Numbered from the stretch's first letter, positions 9,000 through 18,568 are shown. The stretch: 39,170 nucleotides of DNA from Rhodothermales bacterium (GCA_012271185.1 JAAXGV010000207.1:1-39170); one strand, 5' to 3'. Notes: generated from the letters alone by a model not told the origin. A program made the numbers and translations.

Positions 9000-11900
9000 C
9001 CGAGGCGCTCAAAGTAGTTCCATGCCACCTTGTAGTCTTCTTCGCGATCGCACCGGTCGAAGGGTGCATGGAGCTCAACGGTTCGCTCCCTGGGTCCGCC
9101 TGGCAGGGTATCGTCCATGAATGTGCAGGTCACAGTGCCGTGCTTCATATCCCGTACATCCTCCCAGCCCAGGGCGATATTGGTGCTTTCGCCTTTGATG
9201 CCGTAGCCTGTGTCGCCGCGCTTCTTTCTTCGAGGCAGGTAGCCCATCCCTTTCTTGCTTGAAAACACGCATCGCCCCCCCGCGTCGTACCAGGTATCAT
9301 GCTCGTACATGTACAGCACTGGAAACTGTATCCGGTATACGGCGCACAGCTCATCGAGTGTGAGCCCCAGCGCCTGTGCGCAGAGCACATCCAGTTCAAC
9401 CAGGGCCTGGCGGCGGGCGTAGTCGGTTCTGAGGGCGCTCTCACGCTGCCAGGGGACGTTGAACAGGCTGAAGTAGCCGTCGTGCAGACGGGGGTCTGAT
9501 TTGGTCCAAGCCGCTATGGAAGCGCTGGTAACGGATACGTTCCACAGGTCTCGGTAGTCTGCTGTCACGCAGACGAGCCCGAACACTCGGGCGGCAGCCG
9601 CAGCGCTGAACGGCATCAGCGGCAGAAGCGAGGTTCGCCCTGCGTGAAGATTATGACTCCCGGCTGTTTTGACATAGCCGTCCATGATGATCGTCAGCCA
9701 TCCCTGCAGTGCACGCAAGAGGTTCTGCACCTTCCGGAAAGCGATTGAAGTTACCGCATGTACATGAGCGGCTCCCGGAGGCATCACCGCTGCGATGAGC
9801 GTTCGCTCGTTGTCCAAGCTTAACAGTCTTCTACAGGCTATGCGGTAATAGCCGCTGTGTGGTTTTTCCCAAGGAGTCGAGGGGATCTGCCGGGCGTATT
9901 CCGATGGGTCGCAGGCGATCGTGTAGTTGGTGCGGGGGCGGTACGCATCGGGCAGACGCACAAGGTCCAGGCGGGTATAGTCCCCGTGTGATTTGCAGCC
10001 GCTGTTCGGGGTGCTGTAGAGCGGGTTACCCACATGAAAGTGGGGACCGGACAGGATCCATTCCTGCGCCGAGCCGGCAAATCGGGTGCTTCTCTGGATG
10101 ACGCCGGCCTTCTGTGCGTTTGTCTCATTCCACATTGCGCTGATGCTGAACTGTCCGCTCAGGCTGCGCAGCCGATCTGCTGTGAGCCGCCGCAAAACCG
10201 CATGGATGGGTGTGGAGTGAATCTCAGGCAGCTGCGCCTGCAGTGAGCGCGTGCCTGCCGGGTCGAACAGCCGGGCATACAGCGAGAGCTCTTCCGGTCC
10301 TGTCCGGATGATGCGTTCACGGTGCCCTTCCAGGACCCACTTGTTGTCCTTTGTCTTGATGCCCGGCACCGGCCCGTAGCCCGCATGACGAAAGGATGCG
10401 TCGATCGTGCCGGGATGCAGCAGATGTGACATGCAGGTGAAGGCAGGGTTCGCTTGGGGCTGCGCATACACGTTTATACTGAATCTGACTCCGTGGCCAA
10501 TCTCAGGAAAAAGGCGCTTTTCATTAGTAAACCGGAAGTGGCGGCGCAGCCGGGGATACAGCGCTTCTCTCAGCGGTCCGCCCTTGGCGTCATCATACAC
10601 GCCCGTGGGATGCAGTAGCCCAATGGCGCCTGTGGAGAGCGACAGGGCTGCGGCCAGAAAGGACTTGTACAGGTTGGCCTTCATGCCCTGCAACAGCGGA
10701 TAGTTGGCATTCTGAAAGGCGGCTTCCGCCTTTGCGGCGCCGAACGCTTTCAGGTATCTGCTGCGGTTGGTCGCCTGCTGAAGCCACGCTGCACGCAGCT
10801 TTGCCGTCTGACTTGCGCTGAACCGCTTGGTCGCGAAGCGTGGCTCCGTATCGGCCAGGATGTTCTGCTCAACGAAGGAGGCCTTCTTCCACGGCGGATT
10901 CCCTATCACGATATCAAACCCTCCCCGCACTGCGAACTGGTCGGCATACTCCAGCTGCCAGTGATGAAACCGGAATTGCTTGGACAGCTTCGCTACCAGG
11001 CCCAGCCGGGGACGCTGTTCCTTCAGGGTATCCAGGTCCACGTAACCGATTGCGTCGCGCTCCACAGGTATACCATCCACGACGCTGGTCTGCACTACCT
11101 CGTCCCGTCCGGCCAGTATCCGGCTGAGATCGCTCAGGTACTCATCGCGTGCAGGCAGCAGCTCAGTCTTTTCGATGGGCCAGTATCACAGTGCACACCA
11201 GTAGTCCATAACCAGCTTCAGCCGCTGGTAGGCGCTGGCATGGCCGCCCGGGCTCAGGACCTCGCGCAGATGCCGCTCCTTCATGCGGGTATCCGTGCGT
11301 CGCGTATATGCACGATCCTTGTCCGGATAGATGGCAAACGCGTCGGTGGTGCGATCGTCGAGACGTGTCAAGTCGCGCACATGCTGCGCCCACAGCCTGT
11401 CAATGATGCCCGAAAAGTGCTCCAGGAGCACGCATTCGCGTGCGCTGATCCGGGCAGTGAAGTGCTTCTTCCACCGGTCAGCCTGTTTGAGCTCCGCCGC
11501 GGCGATCTGCTTGACGACCTTGCCGCGGTAGTCCATCATACCGGGGTCGCCTACCAGAAAATGGTATATCGTCCCGTCTTTGGCGAACTCCACGTCTTCC
11601 GGAGGCTGTTTCCACCATCTGCCCTGCATCAGCTGATCCTCGGAATACACGCGGCGCCACGCTCCCACGAGTGAGTTGCCGCACTTGAGCTGGTTGCCGA
11701 ACCAGGGCACAAAGCCGTCCGGAACCAGCGTGTTAAGCCACAGAGATACCCCGCCCAGCTCCACCGCGATAGGGTTCAGGTCAACGCCATACGCGTTGTT
11801 GTCCGCCAGATACATCTTCACGCGCTGCAGCTCTTGGGCATACCGCTCAGCGGACAGGGATTCGCCCCGCTCGCGGGTCTTGCGCCGCAGATATGCCTCC

Positions 11901-13564
11901 GCGAGCTGCGAAACCGCTTCATTCAGGAATGCGGCTGAGCCCATCGCAGGCTCGCAGACGGTGAGGTCCAGAATCTCGTCTGCGGACAGGCCGTGCAGCA
12001 CCTCCTCCAGGGCATGCTGTACCACACACTGGGTGAGAGACTCCGGTGTATAGTAAGAGGCGGACTCCTCGCGTGCGCGACTCGTCAGGCGGTATATGAA
12101 CGAGCCCTTCCTGTGGCAGACCAGCCGGCCGCCGCTGTCATACACGCGCTCCTCCTCATCGTAATGCGCTTCCAGCGCCGCCGCGTTCACGAAGTATGTG
12201 GGCGAGAGCATATCCGGGTACGTGCCGCGCTTTTTGACCTCGTACAGGTCTTCTTGTGCAATGAAGCCCTGATAGCTCAGCAGGGCCTCGTAGACCTCGC
12301 CCAGGTGGTTGACCCCGAGCTGCGCATACGAGATGCGGCCCTTCCGGCCCGGATAGCCCTCATGGCCAAGGGACATCATCCGGATGATCCGCTGCCATAC
12401 CCGGTTGCGGATGCGGATCGAGTTCAAGAGCGGTGTCTCCTTCGGGTCAAACAGGCTGCATTGCAGGGGTGCTATGCTGAATGTGTCCTCGCTTCCCTCC
12501 ATGGTACGCTGCCGGCCCTCCTCCTGCCTGCCGGCAAACACCAGCTTGAAAAGCCTCAGCAGCGATTCGTGCAGGAAGTACCCTTCCGAGCTGTCACCCT
12601 CCTCCAGGGATACCATCTCCAGGTCACGCAGCAGCTCCAGGCTGTATCCCTCGCGGTACAGTATGGCGTTCATGGGGAGGTACCCGAGCTCCTGGCGCGA
12701 CTCCACCGTGAAAAGGAACAGCATCCGGTACATGTAGCGCAGGCACTCAAACGACAGTGCCTTCTCATCCACGCTGGTGGCTTGGCGTCGCGCCGTGCGA
12801 CGATAATGCAGGAACTCATTGCCCAGGAGCTCCACGGCTTCCCGGAGCGCATACTTGAGGCTGCCGGACACGCCTTGCGCATGCGCTTTGGACCGCTGAT
12901 CGATACGGTCAAGCTCAGAGGTCAGGCCACTGGCCGGGCAGAGGCTGTCCCGGCTCAGCAGCATCGCCACAAGCTGGAAGGTGCTGATGGGTGTGCGACG
13001 GTTGAAGAGCTCCGCCCAGTCAACACGGAGCGCCCGGTGCCCGGACCACTTGGTCCGGTCCAGCAGCACAAAGACGTGCAGCGAAACGATAAGCAGCCAG
13101 CGCGGCGGCGCGTCACAGAAGAAGGCCTCCCCAACCAGCCGCTCCAGCGTGGCGCCCTCTGCTGCAAGCTGCATGATGTCGTCCCCGGTATGGGCGCCGT
13201 CCAGTGCCTCCACTATCCACAGGTAGGGTCGACTTTCCCGCTCTACCTGCCCCAGCCGTGTGAGTGTGCCGCTGTTCAGGTGCGCGGTCGAGATCTCCGG
13301 ATTGTAGCCCAGAGCACCCAGAAGAGGCCACACATGGCGCCGCTGGATCTGCAGCCGCTCCGGTGCGCGGGCCCGCCGGAAATCCTCGCGGTGCTCCAGG
13401 AACTGGCGAGCCATACGCTGGAGCATGACCCAGCGGGGGGTCTCCCCATTCACCGGGCGCCTGGCTTTGACCCACTGCTTCAGGTCCTTCTCCAGGATCA
13501 CCTGCAGATAGTGGTCCGAGTAGAACTCGTTCTCATTCCTGATGCCGGTCAGGTCCAAGGCCAT
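8996..13564 (-). pseudogene. N6-adenine DNA methylase (Eco57I/DrmMI-like), interrupted by one in-frame TGA at 11186-11188
   Basis: ORFs 11186..13564 (YYTPESLTQCVVQHAL, VCEPAMGSAAFLNEA, GVDLNPIAVELGGVSLWL) and 8996..11095 (FDIVIGNPPWKK) are in the same frame (offset 2469 nt = 823 codons). The sequence between them, ...LVMDYWCAL-TGA-YWPIEKTELLPARDEYLSDLSRILAGRDEV-, is open except for that TGA. Confidence 0.85.
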
Positions 13565-13568
13565 GCCG

Positions 13569-16394
13569 CTACCCTCCAGCCAGCACGGCGACTACCTGCA
13601 TGTAGGGGGTTTCCTCTATGTGCATGGTGTCATGGATCCATTGCCGGTATGTGTTAAACTTCTCTTCTACTCTGCGCAGCGCATGCACCCTCCGGCCTGT
13701 TGTGAGCTGATCCTCGGCCATGAAGCGCTCTCCGACATGCGTCTCGTGGCGAGCCTTAAGGTGCTTGAGGTCCGCGAGGTGCGACTGTAGCTTCGGATCG
13801 AGCTCGGATACAAACCTGTCGCGCTCTGCGCGTACAAATTCCGCAGCCTGTTCGACAGCGTCCGGGAGCATGCGGCGTGCAACCTCAATGGCCTGCTGTT
13901 CACAGCCTGCGTTTGCCAGCCTGCTCGACTGCAGGGCCGCAAATTCCGGTGATCCTTGAAGGCGCTCAACGTGGAAGACCCCGCCTGTGGCCCGGACCAC
14001 GCACCACTCCTGGAACACGGTGCGCCCCTTGCGATTCGGATAGGAGATCGAGATGATGTAAGAGATGGCCTGTGCATTGGCACTCGGCAGCGCGATGACC
14101 GGCGCTTCCAGGCGCCTGAACGATGCGCGCACCTTGTCGGTCGCCCAGTCCATCAGCGGGTGCAGCGGCCACAGATAGTGCATTTGCGGCCACGTTTCTT
14201 CGGTTGCACGGGCGGCCCTGATGCCTGCCATCATGACCTTGGGCTGCGCAGTTAAATCAAAAATGTTGTGCTTCGGCCGGGCTTCGCGCGGCAGCGTATC
14301 TGTCACGTTCTGCAGGGCGTTGGAAGCCGTGAGCTGAATGCGCTGTTCGTGGTCCCACATACGCAGCTCAAAGTCCAGCGAGTCGCCTTTGATGCGTGTT
14401 AGGGCGGACTTCAGGTAGTCATAATCCGATGCATACAGCGACGGCATGGAGCGTGTGCTGTGGACTGAAGGCTGGGTGCCTGTCCCGAGCAGCGCAGCAA
14501 CCGGATCGAAAGGGTCCTCTTCCTGCTCGCAGGTGAACAGCCCTCCGGTGGAAGTAGTGCCCTCAATGACATCGCGAACCCTCAGCTCCTCCTTTTGCGC
14601 ATCGTACAGCCCCATCAGGATGGCGGGGTCTCCGATGTTCTTGTGTGCCTGCTGCTCCTTCTCGACGAGAATCTTGAGGATGCGCTGGTCATCCCTGAAC
14701 TTCTTTGCCGAGCAGCTGGTCACCAGGTACACAATCTGCGGCTTGCGCTCCTGCCCATACCGGTCTATGCGCCCATTGCGCTGCTGCAGCGTCATGAGCG
14801 ACCACGGGATATCAAAGTGGATAAGCCTGCGACAGTGGTAGTGCAGGTTCAGTCCTTCTGAGCCCACGTCCGATGAGAGCAGCAGCCGCACCGGCGACCG
14901 GTCGCTGCCGAATGCTTCCACGATCTCCTGCTGATCCACATCCTTCATCGTCCCTTTGAGCACGCGGACAGTGTTAGGCCCAAGTTGCAGGTCAGCCTTC
15001 AGGCGCTCATGCAAGAAGTCAAGCGTCGCGATACGTTCCGTGAAGATGACGACCCGATCATGCGGATCCCGAATGTCCCAGCTCCAGTGCCTGAACACCT
15101 TCAGGAGGCGCTGATACTTGGAAAAGGTGTCGGGCCGGACGTGCCCGAGCCGGTCGGCGATGCGCTGGAGAAGGCCCGTGGCTTTGGGCCCTTTGCCTTG
15201 CTTCCGGAGCTTTGTGATGCGGGCCTGTATGGTTTCCAGGCAGGCCGCCGGTGACGACAGCACGGCTTTTTCCAGCACGGTTCGCAGCAGCCATCCGTTG
15301 CCCACCCTGGCAGAGAGCTGCTCGTTTGTGGTGTCTGCCAGCGCCGAAAAGACGGCTTCTTCGGCCTTCGAAGCCTCAGTCGGCAGGATATGGGTGTCGC
15401 GCTCCTTAAAGGCCGCCGCGACTTCGTGCCGGATATCTTTCTTGAAGCGGCGCACAAACAGGTTCTTACCTTTCAGGTCTTCTCTGGTGTACTGATCCGG
15501 GTTGGCTATGGCTGTCGGGTCCAGCATGCTCATGAGGTTGGCGAAGCTGCGTGCCCGTCCGTCGTGCGGTGTCGCACTCAGCATGATGAGTGCATCGGAG
15601 CGGTCTGCCAGGATCTCCGCCAGCTGATTTCGCAGCGACCGGGTGCCCCGGTTGGCCACGTTCTGGGCTTCATCGATCACGATGATATCCCAGTAGGCCT
15701 GCTCAACGAAGACGCGGTAGTCTGCTGCTAACTTGAGCGTGTCGATCGAGATGATCGACTTATCAAAGTGATTAAAGGGGTTGTGTCCTACCGGAATCTG
15801 GTTACGCACGCGCTGTATACCTGCAGAGTCCAGCCGTACCAGCGGGATCGCAAAGCGGGTCCACAGCTCTTTCTGAAACTGCATGAGCATGCTCTTGAGC
15901 GTCACCACGAGGATGCGCCGTCCGCGTCCGCGCCGCATCAGCTCCGCAATGAGGATGCCCGCTTCCAGCGTCTTGCCCAGTCCGGTGCCGTCTGCAATCA
16001 GTATCCTGGGCCGGGGCTGCTGCAGCGCCAGCACCGCAGGCAGACGCTGATAGGGAACGTTATCCATAGCGCCGCGATGTCCCAGATACAGGTGTTCGTC
16101 GGTAGGGGGCGTGGCGCGCAGCTGACTTTCTATGTGAAGCTTGGCTGCCAGATAGCCTGGCGATTCATCGTGAACCAGCCTCACCTTCTTCGGATCGACT
16201 TCGGCGAACTTCTCTAGCTCTGTCAGGAACTTCCAGTCGCAATCCCGGACCAGCGGGCTTACGCCGGTGACTGACAGTATGTAATGGCCATCAAAGGTGC
16301 GATCGGCACGGCGCACGATCCACTCTTCGCCTCGGATTTCCAGCCGTGCCCCCGGTGCAGGCGGTCGCTCTATTGCAGAACTCATACGTAGCAT
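13569..16394 (-). CDS. SNF2-family helicase, DrmD-like
   Basis: 941 aa. Motifs RILIADGTGLGKTLEAGILIAELMRRG, WDIIVIDEAQNVANRG, LIMLSATPHDGRA, LLSSDVGSEGLNLHYHCRRLIHFDIPW and QQRNGRIDRYGQ. 4-bp gap to the methylase start. Confidence 0.8.
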   Translation of the reverse strand: MLRMSSAIERPPAPGARLEIRGEEWIVRRADRTFDGHYILSVTGVSPLVRDCDWKFLTELEKFAEVDPKKVRLVHDESPGYLAAKLHIESQLRATPPTDEHLYLGHRGAMDNVPYQRLPAVLALQQPRPRILIADGTGLGKTLEAGILIAELMRRGRGRRILVVTLKSMLMQFQKELWTRFAIPLVRLDSAGIQRVRNQIPVGHNPFNHFDKSIISIDTLKLAADYRVFVEQAYWDIIVIDEAQNVANRGTRSLRNQLAEILADRSDALIMLSATPHDGRARSFANLMSMLDPTAIANPDQYTREDLKGKNLFVRRFKKDIRHEVAAAFKERDTHILPTEASKAEEAVFSALADTTNEQLSARVGNGWLLRTVLEKAVLSSPAACLETIQARITKLRKQGKGPKATGLLQRIADRLGHVRPDTFSKYQRLLKVFRHWSWDIRDPHDRVVIFTERIATLDFLHERLKADLQLGPNTVRVLKGTMKDVDQQEIVEAFGSDRSPVRLLLSSDVGSEGLNLHYHCRRLIHFDIPWSLMTLQQRNGRIDRYGQERKPQIVYLVTSCSAKKFRDDQRILKILVEKEQQAHKNIGDPAILMGLYDAQKEELRVRDVIEGTTSTGGLFTCEQEEDPFDPVAALLGTGTQPSVHSTRSMPSLYASDYDYLKSALTRIKGDSLDFELRMWDHEQRIQLTASNALQNVTDTLPREARPKHNIFDLTAQPKVMMAGIRAARATEETWPQMHYLWPLHPLMDWATDKVRASFRRLEAPVIALPSANAQAISYIISISYPNRKGRTVFQEWCVVRATGGVFHVERLQGSPEFAALQSSRLANAGCEQQAIEVARRMLPDAVEQAAEFVRAERDRFVSELDPKLQSHLADLKHLKARHETHVGERFMAEDQLTTGRRVHALRRVEEKFNTYRQWIHDTMHIEETPYMQVVAVLAGG

Positions 16395-16458
16395 TGTTCA
16401 CATTCATAATACTACTCTCCGTCTCAACTGTATTTCTGCCTCGCCGCTGATATTTACC

Positions 16459-16503
16459 CGTCAGGCAGCGGGCGGGTTCAGCTTGATCGTCCGCTGCCTG
16501 ACG
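16459..16503. promoter_or_regulatory. 13-bp perfect inverted repeat upstream of the DISARM-like operon
   Basis: CGTCAGGCAGCGG (16459-16471) and CCGCTGCCTGACG (16491-16503), 19-nt spacer, 65-109 bp upstream of the drmD-like start codon. The regulatory role is inferred. Confidence 0.5.
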
Positions 16504-16849
16504 ACCGGTTCACCTGCGTACAGCCGCCGGCCGCACGGCAAGCCTTCTCGGGTCCACACTTGGGAGATCAAGCTCCCTGATCATTTCCTCTTGCCGAGCA
16601 CGTTGTTCTCCGGCAGCGCGTGCGACCAGGCTTACCTCTTAGCCGATCCCGGCAAGTCTGTGGTACTGTTACACAGCAACCTTCGCGTCTCTCGAAGCCA
16701 TGCCCGCGATTGCGGAGCGGAAGCATTTTTCGCGCCAGTCTGCCGCTGCTCCCACCTGAAGGTGCCTGAGTCCAAGTGAGGCACCAGTCGCAAAACAAGA
16801 CGATGGCCTTGCCTGCCCTGTCAAGCAAGGCATAGCCTGCGTTTCCGGT

Positions 16850-17437
16850 GATCGGTCAAGCTGGCGTATCCGGTTTCTGTGGAAGAAACCAGGGGGTCAT
16901 GCGTCCTTCTATCCGCGCAAGGCGTTCAGACACGTCCGCGATGCGTCTGTCAAGGCGTTCTGATACGTCAGTGATGCGCCTGTTCAGAGTGGTATACAGT
17001 CCTCCAATGGCCAACAAAATGGTAACCGTAGCGCCTACGGCAGAAAGTATCGTGGTGATCATGGGGCTGCATAGTGAGTGTGGTGATAGAACGCCGTCAT
17101 ACGAGATTCGTTCAGCAGGGGGCACGCTGTTCGGCATAGCCATGCGCTATGGCGAATCCCTGGCTACGTGGTGCGGGTAGCTCACAGGCCAGCCGATACT
17201 GTTCAAGAACGCGTTGACAATGCTGGCGCGTCTGATTCTCTGTGGTCACATGCGGCGGCGCTTGGTCGACATGGGCTTGGTCCAAGTGCCCACGCTGCAG
17301 TTCCCTATCTTGTGAGCGTACTTTTTGGGCTGGTCTGGTGGCAGGTTGTCATCGATTTTCGTGCCTGCCTTCTTTGCTTCGATGATGACGATGGCCTCGT
17401 CTGCCTTGTCAAGCAGGGCGTAGTTTGCGTTCCCGGT
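16850..17437. repeat. Tandem repeat unit 1 (588 bp): TM/coiled-coil cassette plus decayed 5' HsdR_N gene fragment
   Basis: Begins GATCGGTCAAGCTGGCGTATCCGG; the same sequence recurs at 17438 and 18029. High identity by eye across the unit. Confidence 0.85.
16856..17062 (-). CDS. Small membrane protein with coiled coil, copy 1
   Basis: 68 aa from MITTILSAVGATVTILLAIGGLYTTLNRRITDVSERLDRRIADVSERLARIEGRMTPWFLPQKPDTPA. Open frame conserved in all three repeat units. Confidence 0.55.
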   Translation of the reverse strand: MITTILSAVGATVTILLAIGGLYTTLNRRITDVSERLDRRIADVSERLARIEGRMTPWFLPQKPDTPA

Positions 17438-18028
17438 GATCGGTCAAGCTGGCGTATCCGGTTTCTGTGGAAGAAACCAGGGGGTCATGCGTCCTTCTAT
17501 CCGCGCAAGGCGTTCTAACACGTCTGATATGCGTCTGTCAAGGCGTTCTGATACGTCCGAGATGCGCCTGTCAAGACCCTCGATGCGCCTGTTAAGCGTG
17601 GCATATAGTCTTCCAATGGCCAACAAAATGGTAACCGTAGCGCCTACGGCAGAAAGTATCGTGGTAATCATGGGGCTGCATAGTGAGTGTGATGATAGAA
17701 CGCCGTCATACGAGATTCGTTCAGCAGGGGCACGCTGTTCGGCATAGCCATGCGCTATGGCGAATCCCTGGCTACGCCACAGGCCAGCCGATACTGTTCA
17801 AGAATGCATTGACAAGGCAGGCACGCGCCTGGCTCTCTGTGGTCACATACGACAGCGCTTGGTCGGCATGGGCTTGGTCCAAGTGCCCACGTTGCAGTTC
17901 CCTATCTTGTGAACGTACTTTTTGAGCTGGTCTGGTGGCAAGTTGCCATCGACCTTCGTGTCTGTTTTTTTCACCGTGACGATGACCTCGTCTGCCTTGT
18001 CAAGCAGGGCGTAGTTTGCGTTCCCGGT
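17438..18028. repeat. Tandem repeat unit 2 (591 bp)
   Basis: Same organisation as unit 1. Lacks about 13 nt (TGGTGCGGGTAGC region) after GGCTACG; has a 21-nt longer coiled-coil segment than unit 1. Confidence 0.85.
17444..17671 (-). CDS. Small membrane protein with coiled coil, copy 2
   Basis: 75 aa, MITTILSAVGATVTILLAIGRLYATLNRRIEGLDRRISDVSERLDRRISDVLERLARIEGRMTPWFLPQKPDTPA. Confidence 0.55.
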   Translation of the reverse strand: MITTILSAVGATVTILLAIGRLYATLNRRIEGLDRRISDVSERLDRRISDVLERLARIEGRMTPWFLPQKPDTPA

Positions 18029-18568
18029 GATCGGTCAAGCTGGCGTATCCGGCTTCTGTGGTGGAAACCAGGGGGTCATGCGCCCTTCTATCCGCGCAAG
18101 GCGTTCAGACACGTCTGAGATGCGTCTGTTAAGGTGTTCTGACACGTCCGAGATGCGCCTGTCAAGGCCCTCGATGCGCCTGTTCAGCGTGGCATACAGT
18201 CTTCCAATGGCCAACAAAATGGTAACCGTAGCACCTACGGCAGAAAGTATCGTAGTGATCATAGGGCTGCGTAGTGCGTGTGATGATAGAACGCCGTCAT
18301 ACGAGATTCGTTCAGCAGGAGGTACGTTGTCCGGCGTAGCCATGCGCTATGGTGAATCCCTGGCCACTCGGTGCGGGTAGCTCACGGGCCAGCCGATACT
18401 GCTCAAGAACGCGTTGACAAGGGCTGGCGCGCGTCAGGCTCTCTGTGGTCACATACGGCAGCGCTTGGTCTGGGAAGCTTCCAGCTCTCGCCGCAGGTTC
18501 TCCTTTATCATTACTGATTTCCGAATTTCTGGCACCTTCAAAGGACGGGCAGCGTGGTCATCATGCTG
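18029..18568. repeat. Tandem repeat unit 3, running into the HsdR_N gene 5' end and its upstream sequence
   Basis: Begins GATCGGTCAAGC. After the cassette it continues through CTTCCAGCTCTCGCCGCAGGTTCTCC to AAAGGACGGGCAGCGTGGTCATCATGCTG, matching 19887-19980 around the intact gene start. Confidence 0.8.
18035..18262 (-). CDS. Small membrane protein with coiled coil, copy 3
   Basis: 75 aa from the conserved MITT start: MITTILSAVGATVTILLAIGRLYATLNRRIEGLDRRISDVSEHLNRRISDVSERLARIEGRMTPWFPPQKPDTPA. Confidence 0.55.
   Translation of the reverse strand: MITTILSAVGATVTILLAIGRLYATLNRRIEGLDRRISDVSEHLNRRISDVSERLARIEGRMTPWFPPQKPDTPA

Noticed and set aside
16568-16828. 86-aa minus-strand ORF as a gene
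   Set aside because: Its N-terminal residues (MLDRAGKAIVL) are a leftover of the HsdR_N fragment; the rest has no recognisable features and overlaps hairpin-rich sequence.
16847-17165. Insertion sequence or MITE identity for the repeated cassette
   Set aside because: No transposase and no convincing terminal inverted repeats or target duplications seen. Small internal hairpins (CCGTAG-CGC-CTACGG, GGTTTCT-GTGGA-AGAAACC) lie inside the ORF.
16795-18568. CRISPR array
   Set aside because: The repeat units are about 590 bp and contain ORFs and gene fragments; there are no short repeats with regular unique spacers.
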